Under the pieces are notes generated by a model. The model made no database searches, was not told the DNA's origin, and worked only from the letters and a program-made list of their open reading frames with translations. DNA of 64,000 nt from Gordonia rubripertincta (GTDB lineage: Bacteria; Actinomycetota; Actinomycetes; Mycobacteriales; Mycobacteriaceae). A program made the translations under genes and the position numbers. Positions 8,555 to 18,444 of this stretch are shown in pieces. The stretch is from assembly GCF_038024875.1 (NCBI RefSeq), contig NZ_CP136136.1, forward strand, positions 2,232,001 to 2,296,000, written 5' to 3'. Each line of letters begins with the position of its first letter. The stretch's first letter is position 1.

Positions 8555-9495
8555 GCGAAACCCGGACCGCGCCGATCCGGATCGGTACGCGGGGTTCGCT
8601 GCTGGCCACGACGCAGTCGCAGACCATCGCCGATGCGCTCACCGCCGCCGGGCATCCGGCCGAGCTGGTCATCATCAAGACCGCCGGTGACGCCTCGGCC
8701 GCCCCGGTCGCCGAGATCGGCGTCGGCGTCTTCACCACCGCCATCCGCGTCGCTCTCCGCAACGACGAGGTCGACGTCGCGGTGCACTCCTACAAGGACC
8801 TTCCGACGGCCCCCGAGGACGACCTCACGATCGCGGCCGTCCCGACCCGGGTGGACCCGCGAGATGCGCTGGTCAGCCGGGACGGACTGGTTCTCGGGGA
8901 ACTGCCCCCGGGATCGGTCGTCGGAACCTCGGCGCCGCGCAGGGCGGCACAGCTTAAGGCATTGGGTCTCGGTTTGGAAATCCGCCCCCTACGAGGCAAC
9001 CTAGATTCTCGGTTGGGCAAAGTCGCCAGCGGCGAACTCGACGCAGTCGTGGTCGCCCGCGCCGGCCTCGTGCGGATCGGACGGACCGAAGTGGTCTCCG
9101 AAGCGCTCGATCCGGTCGTCATGCTGCCGGCTCCGGCGCAGGGTGCTCTCGCTGTGGAGTGCCGCTCAGACGATGCCGAACTGGTGAGAATACTCGCCGA
9201 GTTGGACGACAAGTCCACCCGGGCGGCCATCGAGGCCGAACGGTCGGTGCTCGCGGCCCTGGAGGCCGGGTGCACCGCGCCGGTCGGAGCGATCGCCGAG
9301 GTGGTGGAGTCGATCGACGAGGACGGGCGCATCTTCGCCGAACTGTCGCTTCGCGCGGCGGTGGCGGCCGAGGACGGATCCGATGTGATCCGCGCTTCGG
9401 TGGTGGGTCCGGTCGATCGGGCCGTTCAGCTGGGTAATGATCTCGCCGCCGAACTGCTGGAGCTGGGAGCGGGCGAACTCGTCAACTCTCCCTAG
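8551..9495 (+). CDS. hemC: Porphobilinogen deaminase (hydroxymethylbilane synthase)
   Basis: Polymerises four porphobilinogen units into hydroxymethylbilane in the cytosol. The 314-residue protein starts TAPIRIGTRGSLLATTQSQ. It has the catalytic-Asp region VDVAVHSYKDLPT and the cofactor-binding cysteine in LEAGCTAPVGA, to which dipyrromethane is attached. The length is typical. The ATG overlaps the hemA stop codon (ATGA). The next gene, hemD, starts about 50 bases after the stop behind its own AGGAGA ribosome binding site. Confidence 0.97.
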   Translation: MSETRTAPIRIGTRGSLLATTQSQTIADALTAAGHPAELVIIKTAGDASAAPVAEIGVGVFTTAIRVALRNDEVDVAVHSYKDLPTAPEDDLTIAAVPTRVDPRDALVSRDGLVLGELPPGSVVGTSAPRRAAQLKALGLGLEIRPLRGNLDSRLGKVASGELDAVVVARAGLVRIGRTEVVSEALDPVVMLPAPAQGALAVECRSDDAELVRILAELDDKSTRAAIEAERSVLAALEAGCTAPVGAIAEVVESIDEDGRIFAELSLRAAVAAEDGSDVIRASVVGPVDRAVQLGNDLAAELLELGAGELVNSP

Positions 9496-9544
9496 CAGAG
9501 AACGAACTGCAGCCCTCCACGCGGGGGCAGGAGAGTGCGAACCC

Positions 9545-11227
9545 ATGAGCCGTACGAAGAAGGCAAATCCCGGACGGATCCTGTTCGTGGGGTCGGGTCC
9601 AGGTGATCCCGATCTGCTCACCGTGCGGGCGCGCACCGTGATCATCAATGCGACCACGGCCTACATCGATCCCGATGTGCCGGCCGCCGTGGTGTCGCTG
9701 ATCGGCAGCGCACACCGCGAAGAACCCGCACCGGACACCCGCCGGTCGACCAAGAAGGCCGACAAGGCGGACGAGAAGGCCGGCGCCGACGCAACGGGCA
9801 CCGACGCCGCCGATGCAACCGCCGCACCTGCCCCGGAGGCCGACAAGGCCGACGAGGAGTCGGTGGTGCGACCGGCACTCGGCGACCCGACCGAGGTCGC
9901 CAAGACCCTCGTGGCCGCCGCCCGAAACGGAGACGACGTGGTCCGCGTCGTCGCCGGCGACCCGCTGACCACCGATTCGGTGCTCGCCGAGGTCAACGCC
10001 GTGGCCCGCCACTCGGTGACCTTCGAGGTGCTGCCGGGTCTGCCCGCCGCCTCGGTCGTCCCGAGCTACGCCGGCATGCCGCTGGGTTCGACCCACACCG
10101 AGGCCGACGTGCGAGGCGAGGTCGACTGGGCCGCGCTGGCCGCCGCCCCGGGCCCGCTGGTCCTGCACGCCACGTCCGGCCACCTGGCCGAGACCGCGAG
10201 CGCGCTGACCGAGCACGGGATGGCACCGCAGACCCCTGCGGCCATCACCATCAACGGCACCACCTGCGCCCAGCGCACCATCGAGGCCACCCTCGCCACG
10301 CTCAACGAGCAGGGCAACGCGCTGACCGGCCCGCTGGTCGTCACCGTCGGCAAGGTCGTCGGCTCGCGCGGCAAGCTCTCCTGGTGGGAGTCGCGTTCGC
10401 TCTACGGCTGGACCGTGCTGGTCCCGCGTACCAAGGACCAGGCCGGCGACATGAGCGACCGCCTCGTCAGCCACGGTGCGATCCCCAAGGAAGTGCCCAC
10501 GATCGCCGTCGAGCCGCCGCGGAGTCCCGCGCAGATGGAGCGCGCGGTCAAGGGACTCGTCGACGGCCGCTACCAGTGGGTCGTGTTCACCTCCACCAAC
10601 GCGGTCCGCGCGGTGTGGGAGAAGTTCGCCGAGTTCGGCCTCGACGCCCGCGCCTTCTCCGGCGTGAAGATCGCCTGTGTCGGCGAGGCCACCGCGGAGA
10701 AGGTCCGCTCCTTCGGCATCAACCCCGAACTCGTGCCGTCGGGTGAGCAGAGCTCGCTCGGACTCCTCGAAGACTTCCCGCCCTATGACGATGTCTTCGA
10801 CCCGGTGAACCGAGTCCTGTTGCCGCGCGCCGACATCGCCACCGAAACCCTGTCCGAGGGTCTGCGCGACCGCGGCTGGGAGATCGACGACGTGACCGCG
10901 TACCGGACCGTGCGTGCCGCACCGCCGCCCGCCGAGACCCGCGAGATGATCAAGACCGGCGGCTTCGACGCGGTCTGCTTCACCTCGAGCTCGACGGTTC
11001 GCAACCTCGTCGGTATCGCCGGAAAACCGCACGCGCGCACCATCGTTGCGTGCATCGGCCCCAAGACCGCCGAGACCGCGACGGAATTCGGGCTGCGCGT
11101 CGACGTGCAGCCGGAGAACGCCTCGGTCCTCGAACTGGTCGACGCGCTCGCCGAGCACGCCGCCCGGCTCCGCGCGGAGGGCGCACTGCCCCCGCCGCGC
11201 AAGAAGTCCCGTCGATCGCGTTCGTGA
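9545..11227 (+). CDS. hemD: Fused uroporphyrinogen-III methyltransferase / uroporphyrinogen-III synthase
   Basis: A 560-residue fusion. Residues 1 to about 260 form a CysG-type SAM methyltransferase-like domain (RILFVGSGPGDPDLLTVRA). The rest is HemD uroporphyrinogen-III synthase (LYGWTVLVPRTKDQA, VVFTSTNAVRAVWEKF, VCFTSSSTVRNLVG). HemD closes hydroxymethylbilane to uroporphyrinogen III. The same fusion occurs in mycobacteria (Rv0511). An Ala/Asp/Lys-rich low-complexity insert (residues ~60-105) interrupts the methyltransferase half and could impair it. The start ATG follows AGGAGAG; an upstream in-frame start would overlap hemC. Confidence 0.93.
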   Translation: MSRTKKANPGRILFVGSGPGDPDLLTVRARTVIINATTAYIDPDVPAAVVSLIGSAHREEPAPDTRRSTKKADKADEKAGADATGTDAADATAAPAPEADKADEESVVRPALGDPTEVAKTLVAAARNGDDVVRVVAGDPLTTDSVLAEVNAVARHSVTFEVLPGLPAASVVPSYAGMPLGSTHTEADVRGEVDWAALAAAPGPLVLHATSGHLAETASALTEHGMAPQTPAAITINGTTCAQRTIEATLATLNEQGNALTGPLVVTVGKVVGSRGKLSWWESRSLYGWTVLVPRTKDQAGDMSDRLVSHGAIPKEVPTIAVEPPRSPAQMERAVKGLVDGRYQWVVFTSTNAVRAVWEKFAEFGLDARAFSGVKIACVGEATAEKVRSFGINPELVPSGEQSSLGLLEDFPPYDDVFDPVNRVLLPRADIATETLSEGLRDRGWEIDDVTAYRTVRAAPPPAETREMIKTGGFDAVCFTSSSTVRNLVGIAGKPHARTIVACIGPKTAETATEFGLRVDVQPENASVLELVDALAEHAARLRAEGALPPPRKKSRRSRS

Positions 11228-11240
11228 GCGGGATGCACCG

Positions 11241-12218
<978 letters not shown>

Positions 12219-12282
12219 GCCGTCCCCGGGGACCTCCGGGACGCATGCACGGGCCGGGGTCGCGTCCGATTAGGCTGGTGCC

Positions 12283-13062
12283 ATGTCCGCTCCGTTCGAC
12301 CCGATGCGCGCCTCGTCCGAGCCCGACGCGCAGCAACGCCCGGCGATCCCGGATTCGATCTCCATCGCCGTCGAGCTGTGGGTGGTGGTCGTCGTCGGAC
12401 AGATCGTCGCGCTGTTCGCCCAGACCGGCACGTTCGTCGACATGGTGCGTGAGCAGGTCCGCGCCAACCCGCAGCAGGGTGTCTCCGAGGATCAGCTGCA
12501 GTTCATGACCTCGTCCGGTTTCGTCATCGGTGTCGTCGTCGCGATGTCGGTGTTCCTGACCGCGATCACGGCCCTGGTCGTCTGGTTGACCCGCAAGGGC
12601 TACAACTGGGCCCGCATCGTGTTGGGTGCGATGGGCGTCTACATCGTCGTCAGCCTGGTCTTCGCGCTGTTCGGCGACACCGAGCCGGCGTGGGCGATGG
12701 TGCCGCTGGTCATCAGCGGTGTCGCCGCACTGGGCGCGACGGTGCTGTTGATGCGGGGCGATTCCGAGAAGTACTGCCGGCGCATGGCGGAGGAGCGCAA
12801 GCCACGGCCCGTGCCGCCCGCCGCCGCCCCGTACCCGTACGGCCAGAATCCCTATGGCCAGAATCCGTACGGCCACAATCCGTATCCGACACACCACGAG
12901 CCGACACCGAACCCGTACGGCTCTCCGTCACAGCCGGGGACGCAGTCCGCGGGCACACCGTATGGTGACAATTCACCCGGCGACGCGGCTCGCGGAGGAA
13001 CACCCGATCTCCGCAAGCACGAGAACCCAGATCCCGACAGCGAAGGACCGAAGAGGCAGTGA
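12283..13062 (+). CDS. Conserved membrane protein with proline/tyrosine-rich tail
   Basis: A 259-residue protein of unknown function. Four hydrophobic helices lie at about residues 25-48, 80-105, 110-130 and 132-152. A cytosol-type basic stretch follows, then a Pro-rich tail with repeated NPYGQNPYGQNPYGHNPY units. Such N-P-Y-G repeats are common in mycobacterial membrane proteins and usually disordered. Its place after hemB matches the Rv0513/Rv0514 membrane-protein region. The stop overlaps the next start (GTGA), so at least the three membrane-protein genes are coupled. No enzymatic motif is seen. Confidence 0.8.
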   Translation: MSAPFDPMRASSEPDAQQRPAIPDSISIAVELWVVVVVGQIVALFAQTGTFVDMVREQVRANPQQGVSEDQLQFMTSSGFVIGVVVAMSVFLTAITALVVWLTRKGYNWARIVLGAMGVYIVVSLVFALFGDTEPAWAMVPLVISGVAALGATVLLMRGDSEKYCRRMAEERKPRPVPPAAAPYPYGQNPYGQNPYGHNPYPTHHEPTPNPYGSPSQPGTQSAGTPYGDNSPGDAARGGTPDLRKHENPDPDSEGPKRQ

Positions 13063-13502
13063 CAAGTCCCGACCCGGCACAGCGTCCGAAGCTCGTCGTC
13101 TGGGCCTACCGGTGCTGGGTGGTGTCGGGAGCGCTCCTGGCCGTCCTCGGTCTCCTCGTGGTGATCCTGTCCGCGATCGACGACTCCGGGTCGATGTCCT
13201 CGGCGATGCTCGGCATCCTCGTCCTGATCGTCGGCATCGCCTACATCCTGCTCGGCAGCAAGGCCTTCACCGGTGACGCGCGCTGGCGGTCGTCGCTGTC
13301 GGCGCTGACGCTCGTCGTCGTGGCGATGCTGCTGTTCCTCAGCGTCGGTCTCGGGTCGCCGGTGTTCGCCCTGGCGTTGCTGGCGGCCATCATCGGCCTG
13401 TTCGGCTCGCTGCTGGCCTACCGGCCGGACTCGGAGACCTGGTACACCGGCAAGGCGCCCGAACCCAAGAAGCAGCGCACGCCGCGCAAGAAGAAGCCGT
13501 GA
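13059..13502 (+). CDS. Four-helix conserved membrane protein
   Basis: A 147-residue integral membrane protein. It has four predicted transmembrane segments (around residues 8-35, 45-68, 72-95 and 98-122) and a short Lys-rich cytoplasmic tail ending KKQRTPRKKKP. It starts with GTG overlapping the previous stop and ends overlapping the next start, so it is translated as part of a tight three-gene unit. It resembles the hydrophobic core of the preceding protein and may be a paralogue of that core. Function unknown. Confidence 0.8.
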   Translation: MTSPDPAQRPKLVVWAYRCWVVSGALLAVLGLLVVILSAIDDSGSMSSAMLGILVLIVGIAYILLGSKAFTGDARWRSSLSALTLVVVAMLLFLSVGLGSPVFALALLAAIIGLFGSLLAYRPDSETWYTGKAPEPKKQRTPRKKKP

Positions 13503-14143
13503 CCGACGAAACCCCCGACCCAGCCGACCCGGAGGACGGGGTCGAGCCGGTCGAACCCGAAGAGGTCGAACCCGAACGGGAAGTGGACCCGGGTGAGGTC
13601 CTCTTCTACGAACCCGGCGGCAGCAGGTGGGTGGTCCTCATCGGGCCCGTACTCGTCCTCGCCGTGATGATCATGGAGATCGCCGGCCCTGGACAGGTGC
13701 ACTGGCCGGTCCTGATCATCTTCCTGGTGATCCTGTTCGGCTTCTCGCTCGTGCAGGTTTCCGCGGCAAGGCGGCACGTGTCCGTCGAACTCACCGAGAC
13801 GACGCTGCGGCAGGGAGCGGTGACGACGCCGCTCGCCGACATCGAGAAGATCTACCCGCCCAACAATTCCCCGACGCCCGAGGACTGGGAGAGCGCCCGC
13901 GCGCTCGGGGAACTCCACGGGGTGCCGCGCCGTCGTAAAGGCGTGGGGGTGCGGCTCACCTCCGGCGACCTCGCCCAGGCCTGGGCCCGCGACGTCGAGG
14001 TGTTCCGCAGCGAACTCACGCAGGCACACGCCGCTGTTCGTATGGGACTACCGCCGTCGGCGAAGAAGCCCTCCCTCAGCAAGGACGAAACCCGCAAGAC
14101 CGATGCGGAAGAGTCCGAGGAAGGTCAGGACACCACCGAGTGA
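13499..14143 (+). CDS. DUF3093-like two-helix membrane protein
   Basis: A 214-residue protein. An acidic N-terminus rich in EP and VEP repeats (residues 1-35) leads to two transmembrane helices (about 43-65 and 68-88) and a soluble domain. That domain ends in a conserved-looking PRRRKGVGVRLTSGDLAQAW stretch followed by ARDVEVFRSEL. This resembles the PH-like/DUF3093 membrane proteins of actinobacteria, whose function is unknown. Its 3' end overlaps the convergent catalase-like gene by 19 bases. Confidence 0.78.
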   Translation: MTDETPDPADPEDGVEPVEPEEVEPEREVDPGEVLFYEPGGSRWVVLIGPVLVLAVMIMEIAGPGQVHWPVLIIFLVILFGFSLVQVSAARRHVSVELTETTLRQGAVTTPLADIEKIYPPNNSPTPEDWESARALGELHGVPRRRKGVGVRLTSGDLAQAWARDVEVFRSELTQAHAAVRMGLPPSAKKPSLSKDETRKTDAEESEEGQDTTE

Positions 14144-14841
14144 CGGCCCTTGCGGCTGTCGCGGTAGGCGCGTCGGCGCAGGTCGGCCAGCCAGGACGGC
14201 GCGAACTCGACCCCGTCGGGACGATGCAGGATCGGATCGAAGTCGATGTCGAGCCCGGTCAGTACGTGGTCGAGTTCGATGCGGGCCAGCGGCACGAACC
14301 GTCCGAACCCGGCTTCGAGGATGATCACGACCGGCCGTTTGGTACGCAGGCAGGCGGCGAGATCCTCGACGTTCAGACCCGACGGCCCGGTCGGCTCGAT
14401 GATGCGGGCGCGAATCCAGTAGAGCTCGCCGTCGTAGCGGTAGGGCGTCAGGCTCGAGACGGCGGTCGGGGCCCAGTGGGTGGCCGGGAGCGGCACCGGG
14501 AGACGACCCGACAGCGGTGCGGGCCCGGCCATCAGCAGGTCCCAGGCCCCGGACGCGGCGTCGCCGGTGACATCCGGGGTGGGGGCGTCGGCGGGGGCGT
14601 TCGTCGGGGCCACGGCAGGGAAGCGGACGGCCACACCGACGATGTCGGGCAGGCCGCCCGGGGTGCCGATCCCCTTCGACAGGCGGACGGTCACCGGTCC
14701 GGACCGGAAGGGCAGCGGATGGTCGCCGGAGACCGACGCGGTGCCGCCGCAGAGCAGGCCGTCCGGGTGGAACACGCGGGCGTGCCGGAGGGCGCCGAGC
14801 CACCGGAACGGCGTGGTGATGAGGTCGGGCAGGTCAGGCAT
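14125..14841 (-). CDS. Catalase-like (heme catalase superfamily) protein, short
   Basis: A 238-residue protein. The N-terminal RVFHPDGLLCGGTASVSG, then GPVTVRLSKGIGTPGGLPDI, then VGVAVRFP and AWDLLMAG follow the order of the heme-catalase N-terminal core. In true catalases this core reads FHAKGxGAxGxFxV, VRFSTVxGxxGSxDxxRDxRG, FAVKF and WDLVGNN. The His of the first motif is present (His25), but the protein is under half normal catalase length and the Asn motif is not clear. Peroxidase, lyase or non-enzymatic roles are possible. It sits next to a manganese catalase gene on the same strand. Confidence 0.6.
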   Translation of the reverse strand: MPDLPDLITTPFRWLGALRHARVFHPDGLLCGGTASVSGDHPLPFRSGPVTVRLSKGIGTPGGLPDIVGVAVRFPAVAPTNAPADAPTPDVTGDAASGAWDLLMAGPAPLSGRLPVPLPATHWAPTAVSSLTPYRYDGELYWIRARIIEPTGPSGLNVEDLAACLRTKRPVVIILEAGFGRFVPLARIELDHVLTGLDIDFDPILHRPDGVEFAPSWLADLRRRAYRDSRKGRHSVVS

Positions 14842-14899
14842 GGCACCTCCGTAGATGTAGCGGCACCGCCGGCGACACGGCAGGGCCGCGAACCCCTGG

Positions 14900-14934
14900 G
14901 GAGCCCGCGGCCTGCCGCACCGACGACGGGCTCC
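14900..14934 (-). terminator. Possible terminator hairpin at the manganese catalase 3' end
   Basis: GGAGCCCG (14900-14907) pairs with CGGGCTCC (14927-14934) and overlaps the catalase stop codon. There is no T-run after the hairpin in the reading direction, so it may only protect the mRNA end. Confidence 0.35.
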
Positions 14935-15848
14935 TAGCCGGTCGGATCAGGATCGACAGCGTCCTTGATCTTGCCGATGACACCCTTCTCGGTGCCGAAC
15001 TGCGGCTTCTGGGGGTCTCCCATGGCGCCATCGTAGGTCGCGTAGAGCTTCGGATCCGGCGGCGGACCGGATTGGCGGTCGCCGAGCGGTTGCGGGTCGG
15101 CGAGGAACTTGAACTCGTGCTTCCCGTCCGGGGTGGGGCCGCTGGCCCAACCGCCCTTGTCCGAATCCGCCCCGTCCGACAGATGCCACAGCGTGCTGGC
15201 GTGCTCGCTGTACTCCTCGTCGAACAGATCGTCGGGCGCGATGGTGCCCTCGAGGCCGTCTGCCTTGAGCTCCTCGATGGCCTTCAGCCACAGGTTCTGG
15301 TGATAGGTGTCGCGGGCCAGGTTGAACCGCAACATGTCCTTCACACCCGGGTCATCGGTCATGTGCCACAGGCGGGCGGTCTGCACGCGTCCCTGGGCTT
15401 CGGCGGTGACGTTGGCGTGGAAGTCGGCCAGGAGGTTGCCGCTGTGGACGATGTAGCCGGCGTTCCACGGCACACCGTTGCTGTCGGCGAGGCGCGGGCC
15501 GCCGCCGGAGAAGACGGCCTGGGTGGGATCGGAGCCGCCGAGGACCGCAGCGACCACGGGATCGCCGAGGGCGTTGGCGGTTGAGTCGGTGACCGGCGCA
15601 CCCTCGAGAAGACGTGCGACCATCGTGGCGATCATCTCCACGTGACCGATCTCCTCGGTGGCGATATCCATGATCAGGTCCTTGTACTTGCCCTTCATGC
15701 GGCAGTTCCAGCCCTGCATGAGGTACTGCATCGTCACGGTCATCTCGCCGAAGGCGCCGCCGAGCAGCTCCTGCAGCTTGCGCGCGTAGACGGGGTCGGG
15801 CTTCTCGGGTTTGACGTCGAACTGCATGTAATCGGTATGGCGGAACAT
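14934..15848 (-). CDS. Manganese catalase family protein
   Basis: A 304-residue ferritin-like di-manganese catalase that breaks down hydrogen peroxide in the cytosol. Metal-ligand blocks are in order: GEMTVTMQYLMQGWNC, EEIGHVEMIATMVARLLEG (ExxH), AEAQGRVQTARLW and ARDTYHQNLWLKAIEEL. It starts MFRHTDYMQFDV, and the ATG at 15848 is preceded by AGGGGAATC, a good ribosome binding site. A longer in-frame reading to 16010 has no such site and no homologous look. The tail (SGPTPDGKHEFKFL ... TYDGAMGDP) is typical for the family. Confidence 0.95.
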   Translation of the reverse strand: MFRHTDYMQFDVKPEKPDPVYARKLQELLGGAFGEMTVTMQYLMQGWNCRMKGKYKDLIMDIATEEIGHVEMIATMVARLLEGAPVTDSTANALGDPVVAAVLGGSDPTQAVFSGGGPRLADSNGVPWNAGYIVHSGNLLADFHANVTAEAQGRVQTARLWHMTDDPGVKDMLRFNLARDTYHQNLWLKAIEELKADGLEGTIAPDDLFDEEYSEHASTLWHLSDGADSDKGGWASGPTPDGKHEFKFLADPQPLGDRQSGPPPDPKLYATYDGAMGDPQKPQFGTEKGVIGKIKDAVDPDPTG

Positions 15849-16110
15849 GATTCCCCTGACCTGTGGTTGGCGGTGCTCGGCGACCAGGCGCGAAGTGCGC
15901 GACGCCGGCCTGCGGACAGCATTGATCGCAGACCGGCCGCGTGGTGTGGGCGCGCCCGGGTGTCGACGAGCGTGCTTGCAGCCCAGAGACATTCGCGGCC
16001 CGGCCGTCATCTCGGCACGGGTGAGATCCCTGGACGCGTCGCGGCGGGTGGTTTCACTGCGGCGTCGGGGGCAGTGTGCCCGGGTTGCGACATTTCAAAC
16101 CCGGACGCAG
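15849..16110. other. Upstream region of the manganese catalase gene
   Basis: Together with the following terminator this makes about 325 bases without a gene. It should contain the catalase promoter, reading to the left. No operator or clear promoter boxes were recognised. Confidence 0.5.
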
Positions 16111-16148
16111 AAAAACTGCGCCCGGCCTGAGTGATTCAGGCCGGGCGC
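16111..16148 (-). terminator. Strong terminator of the acyl-CoA oxidase-like gene
   Basis: GCGCCCGGCCTGA (16118-16130) and TCAGGCCGGGCGC (16136-16148) form a perfect 13-bp stem with a GTGAT loop. Read on the minus strand, the stem is followed by AGTTTTT. It lies 26 bases after the stop codon of the gene on that strand. Confidence 0.9.
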
Positions 16149-16173
16149 GGTCGGATCGAGTTCGGCTGGAGCG

Positions 16174-18225
16174 TCAGCCGTTCACGAGCATCGGTGCGCG
16201 GAGCAGTTCCTCGGGAACGCCGAAGGCGTCCACGAGCGACCGCGCGTGCGGGCGCAGTTCCTGACACAGCTCGTTGACGCCGCGCCGGACCGCCTTGGCC
16301 CGCTCCACCGAGATGTGGCGGTGCATCATGAACCAGGACAGGTCGGCTTCGAGCGCGGAGTAGACGAACAGGTCGCAGACCTTGCCCAACAGTTCTGCGG
16401 CGGAACGGGAATCGCAGTTCTCGATGGCCTCGACGAAGGCCTCGAGCACCACACGTTCGATGTGGGCGTGCCCGACCTTCAGCAGGTGGTCCTGCGCGTT
16501 GTTGAAGACGTCGAAGGCGTCGTTGTCGTCGTCGAGGGCACGCCGCAGCCGCTGCGCGCACGTACGGACCAGGTGGTCCTCACGATTGCGGAACAGTCGG
16601 ATCTGCGTGCTCCGGTCGGTGAGCGCCGACTTCTCGGTGTCCTCGTCGGAGCTGTCGAGCAGTGTCTGCACCACCTGGCGCACGGCGGTCTTCTCGGCGA
16701 CCACGTCACGCGCCATACCGGCGATGAAACGGACCCAGCCTCCGGCCGAAAGGCCTTGCACGTCATCGGAATACGACGAGAGGAGTTCCTTGGCGATGAG
16801 CTGCATCATGATCGTGTTGTCACCCTCGAAGGTGGTGAACACGTCGATGTCGCCACGGATGATCGAGAGCTGGTTCTCGTCCAGATAGCCCGCGCCGCCG
16901 CAGGCCTCGCGGCTGACATTGATCGAATGCGAGGCGTGCCAGGTGGCATAGGCCTTGAGACCGGCGGCCTGTCCCTCCAGCTGGCGCTGGCGTCCGGCGT
17001 CGGAGTCGTCGGGTGCCACCGACTGGACGTCGTGGAGTTCGGCCACGATCTCGTTCTGCGCGAACGCGATGGCGTACGACTTGGCGATGAGCGGCAACAG
17101 CTTCCGCTGGTGGCCGAGGTAGTCCATCACGGTGATCTCGTCGGTGGCCTCGGGCGCCTCGAACTGCTTGCGGATCAGGCCGTAGCGGGTGGCGAGGGTC
17201 AGTGCCTTACGGCCTGCGGCGCCCGCGGTCGCGGCCACGCTCACCCGGCCGCGGATCAGTGTGCCGAGCATCGTGAAGAATCGGCGGTTGATGTTCTCGA
17301 TCGGTGAGCTGTAGCTGCCGTCTTCGGCGACGTCGGCGTACCGGTTGAGGAGGTTCTCCGCCGGGATGCGCACGTTGTCGAACATGATGCGGCCGTTGTC
17401 GACGCCGGCGAGACCGCCCTTGTAACCGCAGTCGCTGGTGGTGACGCCGGGCAGATCGTTGCCGTCCTCGTCGCGGATCGGCACGACGAAGCAGTGCACC
17501 CCGCGTCCCTCCGGCTCCTCGTCGGGGCCGCCGGTGATGAGCTGGGCGAAGACCGCCGCGAACCGGGCGTGCTCGGCCGCACCTCCGATGTAGTCCTTGC
17601 GCGACGACGGGGTGGGCGAGTGGATCACGAATTCACGGGCGTCGCGGTCATAGGTGGCGGTGGTCTCGATGGCCTGGACATTCGAGCCGTGACCGGTCTC
17701 GGTCATCGCGAAACAACCCAGGACGTCGAGGTCGATGATGCCGGGCACGTACTTGTCGTGGTGGCGCTTGGTGCCGAGGTTCTCGACCGCACCGCCGAAC
17801 AGGCCCCACTGCACGCCGGCCTTGACCATCAGAGACAGATCGGCGTAGCCGAGCATCTCGATGGCGGTGATCGACGCACCGATGTCGCCGGTGCCGCCGT
17901 GATCGGCGGCGAAACCCGCGGCGGCGAACCCCTGGGACGCCAGCTCGCGCATGACCTCGAGGGTGTGGGCGCGCGCCTCGTCCAGCGTGCGGGACGGATC
18001 GGGGAGCAGATCCGCGCGGTTGGAGTTCTCGCGGACCGTCTCGCGGGTGGCACGCCAGCGGCCGTCGAGGACGAACCGGAGATTGTCGACGAGCAACGCC
18101 CGCTCGTCGGCGGACAGGTCGTCGTCAGGGGTGACCTCGGTCGGGCTGACGGGATCGTCGAGGGTCGGCTCCTTGGCGATCGGGGTGGGACGCGACGGGG
18201 TGGGACTCTCAGTGGGAGTTGCCAT
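16174..18225 (-). CDS. Acyl-CoA oxidase/dehydrogenase-like flavoprotein
   Basis: A 683-residue acyl-CoA dehydrogenase superfamily protein with the longer acyl-CoA oxidase layout. It has an N-terminal helical domain (GFAAAGFAADHGG), a central beta domain (LGCFAMTETGHGSNVQAIET, the FAD/substrate motif), a helical FAD domain (RKQFEAPEATDEITVMDYL, EACGGAGYLDENQ) and an extra C-terminal domain of about 200 residues, as in peroxisomal ACOX. It introduces the C2-C3 double bond into acyl-CoA; whether it uses oxygen or ETF is not shown. The start ATG at 18225 was chosen over a longer frame. It is divergent from an acyl-CoA ligase gene, which suggests a joint beta-oxidation role. Confidence 0.9.
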   Translation of the reverse strand: MATPTESPTPSRPTPIAKEPTLDDPVSPTEVTPDDDLSADERALLVDNLRFVLDGRWRATRETVRENSNRADLLPDPSRTLDEARAHTLEVMRELASQGFAAAGFAADHGGTGDIGASITAIEMLGYADLSLMVKAGVQWGLFGGAVENLGTKRHHDKYVPGIIDLDVLGCFAMTETGHGSNVQAIETTATYDRDAREFVIHSPTPSSRKDYIGGAAEHARFAAVFAQLITGGPDEEPEGRGVHCFVVPIRDEDGNDLPGVTTSDCGYKGGLAGVDNGRIMFDNVRIPAENLLNRYADVAEDGSYSSPIENINRRFFTMLGTLIRGRVSVAATAGAAGRKALTLATRYGLIRKQFEAPEATDEITVMDYLGHQRKLLPLIAKSYAIAFAQNEIVAELHDVQSVAPDDSDAGRQRQLEGQAAGLKAYATWHASHSINVSREACGGAGYLDENQLSIIRGDIDVFTTFEGDNTIMMQLIAKELLSSYSDDVQGLSAGGWVRFIAGMARDVVAEKTAVRQVVQTLLDSSDEDTEKSALTDRSTQIRLFRNREDHLVRTCAQRLRRALDDDNDAFDVFNNAQDHLLKVGHAHIERVVLEAFVEAIENCDSRSAAELLGKVCDLFVYSALEADLSWFMMHRHISVERAKAVRRGVNELCQELRPHARSLVDAFGVPEELLRAPMLVNG

Positions 18226-18444
18226 GGATCCACCGTACGTAGTGCGCACGCCTTCGGCCCACATTTTGTGGCGCCTGCTACCGGCGCGGGGAGTGCACCA
18301 ATCCGGTCACGGTGTCGGCGTCGAACCCCCACTTTGGAGGGTGCAGGCATTTCGATGTGATCAGTACCCTAGATCGCCGTCGCACGTATGGACCGTCACA
18401 ATCCCCAGGTCCTTCTCACACGGTCGCGAGAAAACGGAGGAATT

